Assembly: GCF_002091985.1 (NCBI RefSeq)
Contig: NZ_MKKX01000038.1
Location: 62,001 to 126,000 of the forward strand
Reading direction: 5' to 3'
From: Rhodococcus sp. 1163
Lineage (GTDB): Bacteria; Actinomycetota; Actinomycetes; Mycobacteriales; Mycobacteriaceae
DNA: 64,000 nucleotides
Shown here one piece after another: positions 1 to 9,298 of the stretch. Within the stretch, counting starts at the first letter, position 1, and every line of letters begins with the position of its first letter. The notes below the pieces were generated by a model, which had not been told where the DNA came from, did no database searches, and worked only from the letters and a program-made list of their open reading frames with translations. The translations under genes were made by a program, and so were the position numbers.

Positions 1-2
1 CA

Positions 3-677
3 GGTGAATTCGTTCCCGACGCAGTCAACGTCAAGGGCGGCGCAGTCGGCGAAGAGGTATCGCCTTGGCTCGAGATCGTCCGCAAGCAGGGCGTGCTTCT
101 CGGCGCACTCTCCGAAGAACTTCCCTCCTCGTTGTCGGTCGATGTGCGCGGCGAGCTCGCTGCCGAAGACGTCGAGATCCTCAAGCTGTCGGCACTGCGC
201 GGCCTGTTCTCCGCTGTCATCGAGGACTCGGTCACCTTCGTCAACGCTCCGTCACTCGCCGAGGAGCGCGGGGTCACCGCCGAGGTCACCAAGGCGCCCG
301 AGAGTGAGAACCATCGCAGCGTCGTCGACATTCGCGCCGTATACGGCGACGGAACCGTCCTCAACGTCGCAGGCACTCTCACCGGCACCAAGCAGGTCGA
401 GAAGATCGTCAACATCAACGGCCGCAACTTCGACCTTCGCGCCGAAGGCAAGAACCTGATCGTCAACTACGCAGATCAGCCCGGCAGCCTCGGCCGTATC
501 GGCACACTGCTCGGTGATGCCGGAATCGACATCCAGGCCGCAGCGCTCAGCCAGGACACCGAGGGCGAAGGTGCCACGATCCTGCTCCGCGTCGACAAGG
601 ACGTGCCGTCGGAGCTGAGTGCAAGCATTGCCACCGCAGTCGGCGCATCGACGATCGAACTCGTCGACCTTTCCTGA
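3..677 (+). CDS. serA: D-3-phosphoglycerate dehydrogenase, C-terminal part (partial)
   Basis: The 5' end lies outside the window; the visible 224 codons read in frame from base 3 to TGA at 675-677. SerA oxidises 3-phosphoglycerate to 3-phosphohydroxypyruvate, the first step of serine synthesis in the cytosol. The visible part matches the long actinobacterial enzyme: the end of the catalytic region (VNVKGG), then the allosteric substrate-binding domain (about residues 22-145 of the fragment), then a C-terminal ACT domain beginning near [17 protein letters not shown], the serine-feedback module. The catalytic His/Glu and Rossmann motifs are not visible. It is followed 43 bases later by leuB on the same strand, the same neighbours as in mycobacteria (Rv2996c-Rv2995c). 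Confidence 0.93.
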   Translation, partial: GEFVPDAVNVKGGAVGEEVSPWLEIVRKQGVLLGALSEELPSSLSVDVRGELAAEDVEILKLSALRGLFSAVIEDSVTFVNAPSLAEERGVTAEVTKAPESENHRSVVDIRAVYGDGTVLNVAGTLTGTKQVEKIVNINGRNFDLRAEGKNLIVNYADQPGSLGRIGTLLGDAGIDIQAAALSQDTEGEGATILLRVDKDVPSELSASIATAVGASTIELVDLS

Positions 678-720
678 GCACCGTCTCATCCCGAACGCAT
701 TACACAGAACGAGGAGTTCA

Positions 721-1731
721 ATGAAGCTCGCCGTCATCGCTGGAGATGGAATCGGCCCTGAGGTCGTCGAACAGGCATTGAAGGTGCTGGACATCGTCGT
801 GCCCGGTGTCGAGAAGACCGAATACGACCTCGGTGCCCGCCGCTACAACGCGACCGGCGAACTTCTTCCGGACTCGGTCCTGGAAGAGATTCGCGGACAT
901 GACGCAATTCTCCTGGGTGCCATCGGCGACCCATCGGTTCCCAGCGGAATCCTCGAACGCGGCCTGTTGCTCAATGCACGGTTCGCGCTCGATCACCACA
1001 TCAACCTGCGGCCGTCCAAGTTGTACCCCGGCGTGGTCGGACCACTTGCGGGAAACAAGAGTATCGACGTCGTCGTCGTGCGTGAGGGCACCGAAGGCCC
1101 CTACACCGGAAACGGTGGTGCCCTACGTGTCGGCACACCGCACGAGGTTGCCACCGAGGTCAGTGTCAACACTCGCTACGGTGTCGAGCGGGTCGTTCGC
1201 GACGGGTTCGCCCGTGCGCTCGGACGTCGCAAGCACTTGACGTTGCTGCACAAGACCAACGTGTTGGCCTTCGCCGGCAGCCTGTGGGCACGCACCGTCG
1301 AAGAGGTCTCTTCGGAATTTCCCGACGTCGAGGTTGCCTATCAGCACATCGATGCCGCGATGATTCACCTGGTCACCGACCCGGGCCGGTTCGACGTCAT
1401 CGTGACCGACAACCTCTTCGGTGACATCGTGACGGACCTGTCCGCTGCTGTCGGTGGCGGCATCGGCCTTGCGGCCAGCGGAAACATCGATGCCACCGGC
1501 ACCAATCCGTCGATGTTCGAGCCGGTCCACGGCAGTGCGCCCGATATCGCGGGCCAGGGCAAGGCCGACCCGACTGCGGCAATTCTGTCCGTCTCGTTGC
1601 TGCTGGCACACCTGGGCGATACCGCAAACTCCGAGCGGGTGGAAGCTGCGGTCGCAGCGGATCTCGCCTCACGTGGGGCGGTCGTCGCGAGTACCCAGGA
1701 GATCGGCGACCGGATCGCCGGCAAGTTGTAA
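721..1731 (+). CDS. leuB: 3-isopropylmalate dehydrogenase
   Basis: LeuB oxidatively decarboxylates 3-isopropylmalate to 2-oxoisocaproate in leucine synthesis. The 336-residue protein has the isocitrate/isopropylmalate dehydrogenase features in order: GDGIGPEV near the N-terminus, [17 protein letters not shown], the [10 protein letters not shown] loop, KTNVL, the metal-binding stretch [15 protein letters not shown] and the NAD-site sequence [16 protein letters not shown]. The length fits the short actinobacterial type. The reading frame is open further upstream, but ATG 721 is preceded by GAGGAG at 711-716 and matches the family start. A strong hairpin follows the stop. leuCD lies 8.4 kb away, next to an IclR-family regulator that in Corynebacterium (LtbR) also controls leuB. 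Confidence 0.96.
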   Translation: MKLAVIAGDGIGPEVVEQALKVLDIVVPGVEKTEYDLGARRYNATGELLPDSVLEEIRGHDAILLGAIGDPSVPSGILERGLLLNARFALDHHINLRPSKLYPGVVGPLAGNKSIDVVVVREGTEGPYTGNGGALRVGTPHEVATEVSVNTRYGVERVVRDGFARALGRRKHLTLLHKTNVLAFAGSLWARTVEEVSSEFPDVEVAYQHIDAAMIHLVTDPGRFDVIVTDNLFGDIVTDLSAAVGGGIGLAASGNIDATGTNPSMFEPVHGSAPDIAGQGKADPTAAILSVSLLLAHLGDTANSERVEAAVAADLASRGAVVASTQEIGDRIAGKL

Positions 1732-1749
1732 ATTTCATAGCTTCGAGTC

Positions 1750-1793
1750 GAATGTCTCTCACGTGCACCTTCTGGGTGCGGTGAGAGGCATTC
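1750..1793. terminator. Hairpin between convergent leuB and MFS genes
   Basis: A 13-base arm GAATGTCTCTCAC (1750-1762) pairs with GTGAGAGGCATTC (1781-1793) with one G-T wobble, and the inner bases GTGCACC/GGGTGCG can extend the stem. It sits 18 bases after the leuB stop and 15 bases beyond the end of the convergent MFS gene, so it can serve as a bidirectional terminator. The U-tract is weak (TTCGTTC). Confidence 0.75.
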
Positions 1794-1808
1794 GTTCGTT
1801 CTCGGTCT

Positions 1809-3005
1809 CTACTCGTTGCTCTCGTGATCTTCGGGGATGACGGGGACGGACAAGGCAGGGAAGACGGCCGAGACCAGGAATGCCAGCGGAAAGCTCACTG
1901 CGGCGAGGGCGCCGAACGCCGGCGGTACGAGAGACGCCGCGATGTACTGCCCGGTGTTCTGGACGCCGAGGGCGCGCCCGCTCCAATAGGATCCCGAGAA
2001 CTCGGCAACGGCAGTAAAGGCCAACCCGTTGGGTGCAACGGTGACGATCGAAGCCACGACCAACAGTGCGATGGAGATCGGGGAGTCCAGCCAGTCGGTG
2101 ACGGCGAGCGCGAGCATGCTCACGGTCGTCGAGATCGCGACCCATCGCAACGGACGCATTCGGCTTCCGACTCGGTCCGACAGTGCGCCGACTCCCATTC
2201 GGCCGAACGCTCCGAGGACTTGGGTGACGGTCACCAAGATGCCTGCCGAGGCTGCCGACCATTCGCGATCGGTCATGAGCCAGACGAGCGCATAGGTCCA
2301 CACGACGTACTGAGGCACCACGAGCAGGATCGAGGTGGAATGAATCCGCCAGAGTTGAGAACTGGCCCTGTACGGGTTTTCAAGTAGTCCCCGTTCGGCT
2401 GCATCGGCTCGCGTCGGGCGTGGGGGATCGACGACGGCCAGGCACAGCACGGCTGCCAGTGCGCAGATGACTGCGGGGACCAACAGTGCCGCCGCGACGC
2501 CGTGGTCTCGCGCGATGGGCGGTATCGACAGCGCAGCGATGGCGACGCCCAGTGGTACCGACATCTGGCGGATTCCCATGGCGAGGCCGCGTCGTTGGGG
2601 CGGGAACCATCCCACGACGACGCGTCCGGATGCACTGTTTGCGCTGGCTGCGGACATTCCGCCGATCAGCAGGCACAGGCCGAGCATCTCGAACGAGCTG
2701 GTGAAGTACGCCGCGAAGCTGGCAGCCGCAGTGAGGCTGAGCCCAAGAGTGAGTACGAGGCGTTCGCCGATGCGGTCGACGAGCATGCCCCACGCGATCA
2801 GCGTGAGCATGATGCCCACCGTCGGCATCGCGACGAGCAGTCCAGCACTGGGCAGGCTCAACCCGCGATCCTCGTGCAGAGCCGGAATGAGAAATGCAGC
2901 ACCGTTGATGAACACCGCGCCTGAAGTCTGCGCAAGCATTCCGAGCGCGAGCATGAACCACTTTCTCGCGCTGTCGGTGTCCAGCACGTGATCCGTTGTA
3001 GTCAT
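1809..3005 (-). CDS. MFS transporter
   Basis: A 398-residue integral membrane protein of the major facilitator superfamily. The sequence alternates about 12 hydrophobic segments with short loops. The MFS signature is recognisable after the second segment (GMLVDRIGERLVL, the usual DRxGRR-type loop), and a related loop follows segment 8 (GALSDRVGSRMRPL), which marks the duplicated six-helix halves. The substrate cannot be read from the sequence. It is convergent with leuB and divergent from the FAH-family gene. The position matches Rv2994 of M. tuberculosis, also a transporter-like membrane protein between leuB and the FAH gene. The start has a modest GAGG upstream. Confidence 0.85.
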   Translation of the reverse strand: MTTTDHVLDTDSARKWFMLALGMLAQTSGAVFINGAAFLIPALHEDRGLSLPSAGLLVAMPTVGIMLTLIAWGMLVDRIGERLVLTLGLSLTAAASFAAYFTSSFEMLGLCLLIGGMSAASANSASGRVVVGWFPPQRRGLAMGIRQMSVPLGVAIAALSIPPIARDHGVAAALLVPAVICALAAVLCLAVVDPPRPTRADAAERGLLENPYRASSQLWRIHSTSILLVVPQYVVWTYALVWLMTDREWSAASAGILVTVTQVLGAFGRMGVGALSDRVGSRMRPLRWVAISTTVSMLALAVTDWLDSPISIALLVVASIVTVAPNGLAFTAVAEFSGSYWSGRALGVQNTGQYIAASLVPPAFGALAAVSFPLAFLVSAVFPALSVPVIPEDHESNE

Positions 3006-3126
3006 GGCCTCATTTCCTATCCCACTATGTGAACTTTGAATCTTGGTATCTGAAATGCAGGTGCGACGTTACACCCGTATCGCATGCTGCATCGGACGGC
3101 ATGGACGCCGCGTAATGGAAGGTCGA

Positions 3127-3132
3127 TAGACT
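3127..3132 (+). promoter_or_regulatory. -10 hexamer of FAH-family gene (leaderless candidate)
   Basis: TAGACT ends exactly 6 bases before ATG 3139, so transcription would begin at or next to the start codon. The same TANNNT-N6-start arrangement recurs at several genes in this window. Confidence 0.5.
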
Positions 3133-3138
3133 TTCGAC

Positions 3139-3912
3139 ATGCGTCTGGGTCGAATTGCAAGTCCTGATGGTGTGGCATTCGTGAGTATCGAGGGAGAGGG
3201 TGATGAACGCACCGCCAAGGAGATTGCCGAACATCCCTTCGGCACACCGACTTTCACAGGCCGGTCGTGGCCACTGGCCGACGTTCGTCTGCTCGCGCCG
3301 ATCCTTGCCAGCAAAGTCATAGCGGTCGGAAAGAACTACGCTGCACATGTAGCCGAGATGGGCGGGGAGGCTCCCAAGGATCCCGTTATCTTCATCAAGC
3401 CGAACACCTCGATCGTCGGGCCGGGAGCGCCCATCATGTTGCCGGCTACCTCGAACGAGGTTCACTACGAAGGCGAGCTGGCCATCGTGATCGGGCGTCC
3501 GTGCAAGGACGTGCCTGCAGCGAAAGCTCTCGATGTGATCCTGGGTTATACCGTCGCGAACGACGTATCTGCTCGCGACCATCAACGGCACGACGGTCAA
3601 TGGACCAGGGCCAAGGGGCACGACACGTTCTGCCCGCTCGGGCCTTGGATCGAGACCTCGCTCGACGCCTCCGACCTCGAAATCACGACCGAGGTCGACG
3701 GCGAAGTGAAACAGCGCAGTAGGACGTCGTTGCTGCTGCACGATATCCCTGAGATCATCGAGTGGGTCTCGGCCGTCATGACTCTGCTGCCCGGCGACGT
3801 GATCCTCACCGGTACCCCCGAGGGCGTCGGTCCGATCACCGCGGGACAGTCCGTGTCGGTCACGGTCGAGGGCATCGGCACGCTGACCAACCCCGTCGCC
3901 GCCAAGAACTGA
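3139..3912 (+). CDS. Fumarylacetoacetate hydrolase family protein
   Basis: A 257-residue protein of the FAH C-terminal-domain family, which contains 2-hydroxyhepta-2,4-diene-1,7-dioate isomerases, acylpyruvases and oxaloacetate decarboxylases; the substrate is not decided by the sequence. Visible signatures are VGKNYAAHVAEMG, IKPNTS, the metal ligands in HYEGELAIVIGR (Glu-x-Glu) and GYTVANDVSARD (Asp), then GPWIET and the C-terminal GDVILTGTPEGVGP. The first 60 residues form the small N-terminal domain common in actinobacteria. It precedes gltX by 36 bases, as Rv2993c precedes gltX in M. tuberculosis, so the two may be cotranscribed. No Shine-Dalgarno is needed if the -10 at 3127 makes a leaderless mRNA. 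Confidence 0.9.
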   Translation: MRLGRIASPDGVAFVSIEGEGDERTAKEIAEHPFGTPTFTGRSWPLADVRLLAPILASKVIAVGKNYAAHVAEMGGEAPKDPVIFIKPNTSIVGPGAPIMLPATSNEVHYEGELAIVIGRPCKDVPAAKALDVILGYTVANDVSARDHQRHDGQWTRAKGHDTFCPLGPWIETSLDASDLEITTEVDGEVKQRSRTSLLLHDIPEIIEWVSAVMTLLPGDVILTGTPEGVGPITAGQSVSVTVEGIGTLTNPVAAKN

Positions 3913-3948
3913 CGATCCTTTCACCTTCCCCTCGAACGCGAGCGAGCT

Positions 3949-5421
3949 ATGACCTCCAACGAAGTACGAGTCCGATTCTGTCCGTCACCGACCGGAACCC
4001 CGCACGTGGGCTTGATCCGCACGGCACTGTTCAACTGGGCGTTCGCGCGCCATCATGGTGGTGCTTTCGTCTTCCGCATCGAAGACACCGATGCAGCGCG
4101 TGATTCCGAAGAGTCGTACGCGGCGATTCTCGACGCACTGCGATGGCTCGGACTCACCTGGGACGAGGGCCCGGAGGTCGGTGGGCCGTACGAACCGTAT
4201 CGGCAGTCGCTCCGGCGTGATCAGCATCTCGATGTAGTCCGGCAGTTGCTCGAAGCTGGGGAGGCGTACCACTCCTTCTCGACCCCCGAGGAGGTCGAGA
4301 CCCGCCACAAGGCCGCTGGGCGGGACCCCAAGTTGGGTTACGACAATTTCGATCGGGATTTGACCGACGAGCAGCGCCAGAAGTTCCTCGACGAAGGCCG
4401 CAGCCCCGTCGTTCGGTTGCGTATGCCCGATCACGACCTGTCGTGGACGGACCTCGTCCGTGGGGAGACGACATTCAAAGCAGGGACCGTCCCGGACTTC
4501 GCGCTCACCCGCGGTAACGGGATTCCGTTGTACACGTTGGTGAATCCGGTGGACGACGCGCTGATGAAGATCACACACGTGCTTCGCGGTGAGGACCTGC
4601 TGTCCTCGACCCCGAGACAGTTGGCGTTGTACGAGGCGCTCATCCGGATCGGTGTCGCGGACAGCACACCCGAATTCGGCCACCTACCGTTCGTGATGGG
4701 CCCGGGGAACAAGAAGCTGTCCAAGCGCGATCCTGAATCCAATCTCTTCATCCACCGTGACCGCGGATTCGTGCCCGAGGGACTGCTGAACTACTTGGCG
4801 CTTCTCGGCTGGGGCATTTCCGACGACCATGACGTCTTCTCTCTCGAGGAGATGGTGGCGGCGTTCGACATCTCCACGGTGAACTCGAACCCGGCTCGAT
4901 TCGACCAGAAGAAGGCCGATGCCATCAACGCCGAGCACATTCGGCTGCTCGAGCCTGCGGATTTCGCAGCGCGACTGCGCACGTTCCTGACCGAGCAGGG
5001 GCATTTGCCCGAGCAGGTCGACGAAGAGCAGTTTGCCGTGGCCGCCGATCTCGTGCAGACACGCATCGTGGTGTTGTCGGACGCCTGGGGACTGCTGAAG
5101 TTCCTGTACGTCGCCGACAGTGACTTCGGGGTGGACCCAGCGGCGGCGGCGAAGAATCTGAATGCCGATGCCGGACCCGTTCTCGACGCGACCATCACGG
5201 CATTGACCGAGTTGTCTTCCTGGCGCACGGCAGATCTGGAGGCGACGCTCAAAGCGGCACTGATCGACGGCTTGGAACTCAAGCCGCGCAAGGCTTTTGC
5301 ACCGGTCCGCGTCGCGGTGACCGGATCGCACATCTCTCCGCCACTGTACGAGTCGATGGAACTCCTCGGGCGCGAGAAGACGCTCGCGCGACTCGGCGCT
5401 GCGCGCGCCTCCATCGGCTGA
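3949..5421 (+). CDS. gltX: Glutamyl-tRNA synthetase
   Basis: Charges tRNA-Glu with glutamate. The 490-residue class I synthetase shows the HIGH-type motif as [17 protein letters not shown] near residue 14, the Glu-binding and zinc-region equivalent in the first 150 residues, [20 protein letters not shown] with [13 protein letters not shown], and the KMSKS equivalent as KKLSKRD around residue 250. The C-terminal all-helical anticodon-binding domain follows. ATG 3949 opens directly on the conserved strand ([16 protein letters not shown]), so the start is well fixed. A tRNA-Glu(CUC) gene lies about 3 kb downstream. In many actinobacteria this enzyme is discriminating, because tRNA-Gln also exists here beside it; whether it misacylates tRNA-Gln cannot be told from this window. 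Confidence 0.97.
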   Translation: MTSNEVRVRFCPSPTGTPHVGLIRTALFNWAFARHHGGAFVFRIEDTDAARDSEESYAAILDALRWLGLTWDEGPEVGGPYEPYRQSLRRDQHLDVVRQLLEAGEAYHSFSTPEEVETRHKAAGRDPKLGYDNFDRDLTDEQRQKFLDEGRSPVVRLRMPDHDLSWTDLVRGETTFKAGTVPDFALTRGNGIPLYTLVNPVDDALMKITHVLRGEDLLSSTPRQLALYEALIRIGVADSTPEFGHLPFVMGPGNKKLSKRDPESNLFIHRDRGFVPEGLLNYLALLGWGISDDHDVFSLEEMVAAFDISTVNSNPARFDQKKADAINAEHIRLLEPADFAARLRTFLTEQGHLPEQVDEEQFAVAADLVQTRIVVLSDAWGLLKFLYVADSDFGVDPAAAAKNLNADAGPVLDATITALTELSSWRTADLEATLKAALIDGLELKPRKAFAPVRVAVTGSHISPPLYESMELLGREKTLARLGAARASIG

Positions 5422-5437
5422 TCGGCGCGGTAACCGG

Positions 5438-6430
5438 GTGTCTATCGCCGCACGGGTGGACCGAGTCCAGCGTCGCCACCCGGTCCTCGGCTTTCCGCTG
5501 GCGGTGATCTACAAGTTCGTGGACGATCAGGGCGGCTATCTCGCTGCCCTGATCGCCTATTATGCGTTTCTGTCGCTCTTTCCATTGCTGTTGCTCGGAT
5601 CGACCATCCTAGGAATCGTGTTGGCCGGTGATCCGCGGTTGCAGCAACAGATTCTGGATTCGGCGCTGAGTCAGATTCCTATCATCGGTGACGAGGTCGG
5701 TGAACCGGACAAGATCGGCGGCGGAAATCTCGGTCTGATCATCGGTGTCCTGGGTTCGCTCTACGGTGGGCTCGGGGTCGCCGTAGCCGTTCAGAATGCG
5801 ATGAATGTTGCGTGGGCAGTACCGAAGAACCTTCGCCCGAACCCGATTCGTTCACGAGTGCGCGGGCTTGCGCTACTCAGCACGGTCGGGGTCGCCGTCC
5901 TGGCTATCACTGCCGTCAACGTTGCCAGCTCTGCCGGTGTCTTCGGCCGCATCAACGGCAGTGTGGTGCTGATTGCGTCCATTCTTCTCAACATCATCGT
6001 CTTCACCGTCGCTTTCCGGCTGGCGACGGCCCGCGACTTGTCGATCTCGAACGTGCTTCCGGGGGCTATCGTGGCCGGGGTTCTCTGGCAGATTCTGCAG
6101 ACATTCGGCGGCGTGTACATCAGATATGTCGTGGGCCGAGCGTCGATCACCAACGGGGTATTCGCGGTAGTGATCGGACTTCTGGCGTTCATGTACATCG
6201 CTTCGGTGCTCATCGTCTTCGCCGTCGAGATCGATGTAGTTCGGGTGGAAAAGCTCTACCCCCGTTCACTTCTGACGCCGTTCACCGACGACGTGATCCT
6301 TACCGAGGGTGACCGTCTCACCTACACCGGGCAGGCGGAAGCACAACGCAGCAAGGGGTTCGAGGAGATCGAGGTGACCTTCGACGGGCATGGATCCGAG
6401 GAAGAAGCTCAGTCCTCCGGATCGGCGTAG
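5438..6430 (+). CDS. YihY/BrkB-family membrane protein
   Basis: A 330-residue inner-membrane protein of the YihY/virulence factor BrkB family, once misnamed RNase BN; its molecular function is unsettled. About six membrane segments are visible after the N-terminal signature (YLAALIAYYAFLSLFPLLLL), and the family stretch GLGVAVAVQNAMNVAWAVP is present. The last 70 residues are polar and acidic, probably cytoplasmic. The start is GTG 5438, 16 bases after the gltX stop, suggesting cotranscription. The 3' end overlaps the convergent polymerase gene by 22 bases (6409-6430). Confidence 0.88.
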   Translation: MSIAARVDRVQRRHPVLGFPLAVIYKFVDDQGGYLAALIAYYAFLSLFPLLLLGSTILGIVLAGDPRLQQQILDSALSQIPIIGDEVGEPDKIGGGNLGLIIGVLGSLYGGLGVAVAVQNAMNVAWAVPKNLRPNPIRSRVRGLALLSTVGVAVLAITAVNVASSAGVFGRINGSVVLIASILLNIIVFTVAFRLATARDLSISNVLPGAIVAGVLWQILQTFGGVYIRYVVGRASITNGVFAVVIGLLAFMYIASVLIVFAVEIDVVRVEKLYPRSLLTPFTDDVILTEGDRLTYTGQAEAQRSKGFEEIEVTFDGHGSEEEAQSSGSA

Positions 6431-7950
6431 CAAGCTCTCACTGCGATATCCATCGGAAATCGAACTGCGGTGTCGCCGAAGAGGAGCCGTGTGGCACTGA
6501 GTGCGGCGTCTTCGATGTGCCGACGAGCTGTGACGCAGTCGCGACTGTGCACGACTACCTCGTCGTGTTGAAAGAAGACGAGTTCGCCGGACCCCGGTTC
6601 GGCTGCCAGCCTCTTTCGTAACTCGGCCAACAGGCATACTGCCCATTCCGACGCGGTCGCCTGCACGAGAAAGTTTCGGGTGAATCGCCCGCGCGCGTGT
6701 GCATCGCCGTGTGCCCACCACTCGGCCGACGGTCGCGGACACGCGCGCCCGAGCCATGAATGGACGACCTCCCCGCGTTCACCGCTCCGAGCGGCCCGCT
6801 CGAGGTACTCCACGGCCTCGGGGAACCTGCGGCGTAGCAAGGCAAGAAGGGACCGCGACTCACCTGAGGTGGCGCCGTACAAGACCCCGAGGATGGCAAC
6901 TTTCGCTTTGTTTCGGTCGCCGCCGAAGGCCGCCTGTGCGACGGGGGCGTACAGATCTTCGGTACCGGCAGCCTCGGTCATTGCGGGATCGGCCGACATC
7001 GCAGCCAATATCCGTGGCTCGAGCTGTCCGGCGTCGGCGATGACGAAATCGTGGCCAGGCTCCGCTATCACGCTGGTGCGCAGGGGTTTCGGAAGTTGAA
7101 GTCCACCACCACCGCGGCTGGCCCAGCGACCGGACACCACCGCACCGGGCACATAGACTGGGCGAAATCGGTCCTGCCGAACCCATGCCTTCGACCATGC
7201 CCATCCGTTGGTACCGAACAACTTCGACAGATCCCGGTGGCGAAGCAACAGGGGAACTGCCGGGTGATCGACGGCGCTGAGAACGTGGGCACGCGTCGAG
7301 GTCAGTTCGATATCGTCCCGGGCAAAAGCGGCGATTACTTCCAGGTGTGAACTCGGATTGACTCGGCGACCGAACACAGCGCTGATCTCGGATTCGAGCT
7401 CGATGATCGCGGGCGGCAAGTCTCCGTCGCGAGGGCGTCGGCCGAGCATCGTCTCGAGGTATCGATCGTGTGCGTCGGCAGAGAATGGCAAACCGGCGTG
7501 GCTCATCTCCGCAGCGGCGAGTGCCCCCGCGGATTCTGCAGCGAACAAGAGTCGGAGGCCGGTCGATGTCGCGCTTTCCGCTACGTGCCGGCGATGCAAG
7601 TCGAGGATCGATTCGGAGCTCGGATATGCGTATGCGTCGAACAACCCCGGGCGGTCGTCTTCGGGCGCAGTCGTGGGTGGGGGGACCTCGCCGCGGCGGA
7701 CGGCGAGGATCCCTTCCACGAGGGAAAGATCGTGACAGCGGTCGACGTGTACCCCTGCCTCCAGCAGGGGGCCATAGGTACGCGCAGTGGACTCCCAAAT
7801 CCACCTGGGACGATCTGCGGTCTCGATTCGGTACACGGCTGCAGCGAGGTCGGTGCATTCTTCTCGCTGCCCGGACAGGCGCCCGTCGTCGTCGGTGGGG
7901 AAGAGGTGATGAACGGTGCCCGTCGGCACTACGACAACTTTCACTCGCAT
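6409..7950 (-). CDS. PolA-family DNA polymerase with degenerate exonuclease domain
   Basis: A 513-residue family A polymerase-like protein, annotated in related genomes as bifunctional 3'-5' exonuclease/DNA polymerase. It is much shorter than DNA polymerase I and has no 5' nuclease domain. The polymerase motifs are in the C-terminal half: motif A ADAGQLEPRIL (catalytic Asp kept), the O-helix KAKVAILGVLYGATSGE (Lys and Tyr kept, but the usual NFG is ILG) and motif C QHDEVVVHS (HDE kept). The N-terminal 170 residues look like a DnaQ-type fold, but I do not see the DxE exonuclease I motif, so proofreading is doubtful. It converges on the YihY gene with a 22-base overlap. The cellular role is unknown; repair or lesion synthesis is an inference. 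Confidence 0.82.
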   Translation of the reverse strand: MRVKVVVVPTGTVHHLFPTDDDGRLSGQREECTDLAAAVYRIETADRPRWIWESTARTYGPLLEAGVHVDRCHDLSLVEGILAVRRGEVPPPTTAPEDDRPGLFDAYAYPSSESILDLHRRHVAESATSTGLRLLFAAESAGALAAAEMSHAGLPFSADAHDRYLETMLGRRPRDGDLPPAIIELESEISAVFGRRVNPSSHLEVIAAFARDDIELTSTRAHVLSAVDHPAVPLLLRHRDLSKLFGTNGWAWSKAWVRQDRFRPVYVPGAVVSGRWASRGGGGLQLPKPLRTSVIAEPGHDFVIADAGQLEPRILAAMSADPAMTEAAGTEDLYAPVAQAAFGGDRNKAKVAILGVLYGATSGESRSLLALLRRRFPEAVEYLERAARSGERGEVVHSWLGRACPRPSAEWWAHGDAHARGRFTRNFLVQATASEWAVCLLAELRKRLAAEPGSGELVFFQHDEVVVHSRDCVTARRHIEDAALSATRLLFGDTAVRFPMDIAVRACYADPED

Positions 7951-8145
7951 CTACCGTCGTTGATCACAAGATCGAGTGTCCGCTAGGACGTTCGAGGTCG
8001 TTCCCGCGGGTCCAGAGGACGCTCTGGTGCGTAGTTCGAGACTCTGACCAGCCGATTTGGAGAAACCCGGGTGTCCTTTGATAGTCTCTATTCCGGCCCA
8101 GAACGCAGTGCACATGTTGGTTGTGTGGACGTCGTAGAAGGTCAT

Positions 8146-8217
8146 TGGGGTATGGTGTAATTGGCAACACAGCGGTTTCTGGTACCGCCATTCTAGGTTC
8201 GAGTCCTGGTACCCCAG
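8146..8217 (+). tRNA. tRNA-Gln (anticodon CUG)
   Basis: A 72-base cloverleaf. The acceptor stem TGGGGTA (8146-8152) pairs with TACCCCA (8210-8216), G8217 is the discriminator, and the T-arm contains GGTTCGAGTCC. The anticodon stem GCGGT/ACCGC encloses loop TTCTGGT with anticodon CTG, reading CAG. The 3' CCA is not encoded (GCAA follows). In actinobacteria tRNA-Gln is usually charged indirectly through Glu-tRNA-Gln, which makes the proximity of gltX notable. Confidence 0.96.
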
Positions 8218-8340
8218 CAAGCGTTTCGGTGGTGATTTTGTTACCGAACGTCAGCCGGTTAAGCTGGCTAAGCTCTCATCTGGTCGTACACAGTTGATTG
8301 TGCTTGCAACCGAAGTCTGGTTGCATTCGAAGAAGTTCCT

Positions 8341-8413
8341 GGCCCCGTCGTCTAGCGGCCTAGGACGCCGCCCTCTCAAGGCGGTAGCGCGGGTTCGAAT
8401 CCCGTCGGGGCTA
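8341..8413 (+). tRNA. tRNA-Glu (anticodon CUC)
   Basis: A 73-base cloverleaf. The acceptor GGCCCCG (8341-8347) pairs with CGGGGCT (8406-8412) including one G-U pair, with discriminator A8413. The anticodon stem CCGCC/GGCGG encloses loop CTCTCAA with anticodon CTC, reading GAG. The T-arm has GGTTCGAATCC. CCA is not encoded. A very strong terminator begins 9 bases later. Confidence 0.96.
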
Positions 8414-8421
8414 CAACGAAC

Positions 8422-8458
8422 AAAAGACCCTCTCACCGGTTCGGTGAGAGGGTCTTTT
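8422..8458 (+). terminator. Rho-independent terminator after tRNA-Glu
   Basis: A perfect 16-base stem: AAAAGACCCTCTCACC (8422-8437) pairs with GGTGAGAGGGTCTTTT (8443-8458) around the loop GGTTC. The A-run and T-run at the base make it functional on both strands, so it can also stop transcription from the convergent DUF5302 gene. Confidence 0.93.
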
Positions 8459-8490
8459 CGTTCTGTGCGAGTGGGTCTACGTCTACGAAC

Positions 8491-8658
8491 CTAGACGCTC
8501 TTGCGTCGGAACATCCGCTGATGATCGGCGGGGCCGTGGGCGTTGTTCACCTTCGGTCCGCCATCCTTGTGCTCGACCGCGGTAGCCGACTTGTGATTCT
8601 TCTTTTCCAGGGCCTCGCGAAACTTCTTCTTCGTGTCTTCTTTGCTGGGTTCTGTCAT
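8491..8658 (-). CDS. DUF5302 small protein
   Basis: A 55-residue highly charged protein (MTEPSKEDTKKKFREALEKK at the start) that I recognise as the actinobacterial DUF5302 family; no function is known. The reading frame extends 27 codons further upstream, but ATG 8658 has a good Shine-Dalgarno (AAGGAG) about 6 bases before it and begins at the family's usual N-terminus. The C-terminal part is basic (HQRMFRRKSV). It has no membrane segment or signal. It ends close to the tRNA terminator and is followed upstream by the PPOX gene on the same strand. Confidence 0.8.
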   Translation of the reverse strand: MTEPSKEDTKKKFREALEKKNHKSATAVEHKDGGPKVNNAHGPADHQRMFRRKSV

Positions 8659-8742
8659 GATCGCTCCTTGCACGTCGGTGACGAGAAAAAGGTACCGCAG
8701 AATCGGAGCGGAGATTGACGTCTCTGTCTCCACTCTCACCCG

Positions 8743-9246
8743 CTATACGTGTTCGGCCGTGGATCCACCCAGTGGAATAGCGGGTAGGCCGAGCTTGCGG
8801 TGATCCCACGAGCGGGTGCGGTCGACCACGACCCTGACTGCAATCCGCTTCTTCATCATCTGCTCCACCATCGGACGCACCTGTTCCGAATACGGCCCGG
8901 TGTACCGTTCCCACACGCTTATGCCTACTGCAGAGATCGATTCGGGGTCGTCGAGTATCTCCGCTGTCCCTTCGAAGGAGACGCCGCGGAGAGTGTCATA
9001 GGTGTTGCCGTCCTCGACGAGCACCGTGATCCGTGAGTCACGACGTATGTTGACGGCCTTCTGAGACTTTGCCTTGGTCTCGAACCACACCTCGCCGTCG
9101 ATGACGCCGTACCACATTGCTACGAGGTGAGGCTGTCCATCGGCTCCGATGGTGGCGAGAGTCGCAACTCGACTTCTGTCGATGAACGTCGCGATTTCGA
9201 CGTCGGTCATTGTTATCTGCGCGCGCTGATTAGTTCCCACGCTCAT
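8743..9246 (-). CDS. PPOX-class (F420-type) oxidoreductase
   Basis: A 167-residue split-barrel flavin/deazaflavin protein of the pyridoxamine-phosphate-oxidase superfamily. Conserved stretches are RVATLATIGADGQPHLVAMW, WFETKAKSQKAVNIRRD and SFEGTAEI, with RTRSWDHRKLGLP near the end. The sequence and position agree with Rv2991 of M. tuberculosis, a member of the F420-associated group. The cofactor is inferred from family resemblance, but an F420 pathway is supported by fbiD in the same window. ATG 9246 is used; ATG 9210 is an in-frame alternative. The substrate is unknown. Confidence 0.87.
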   Translation of the reverse strand: MSVGTNQRAQITMTDVEIATFIDRSRVATLATIGADGQPHLVAMWYGVIDGEVWFETKAKSQKAVNIRRDSRITVLVEDGNTYDTLRGVSFEGTAEILDDPESISAVGISVWERYTGPYSEQVRPMVEQMMKKRIAVRVVVDRTRSWDHRKLGLPAIPLGGSTAEHV

Positions 9247-9298
9247 TGCTTATCAGAGAACGGGGCATCGAGGATCGTAGATTCCGAATATGTTCGTG

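Noticed and set aside
7951..8220. Minus-strand ORF of 89 codons across tRNA-Gln (product with GYQDSNLEW)
   Set aside because: This is the well-known spurious antisense translation of a tRNA gene; the cloverleaf explains the sequence.
8251..8436. Minus-strand ORF of 61 codons across tRNA-Glu (SPDGIRTRATALRGRRPRP)
   Set aside because: A common misannotation: it is the reverse complement of tRNA-Glu and not a protein.
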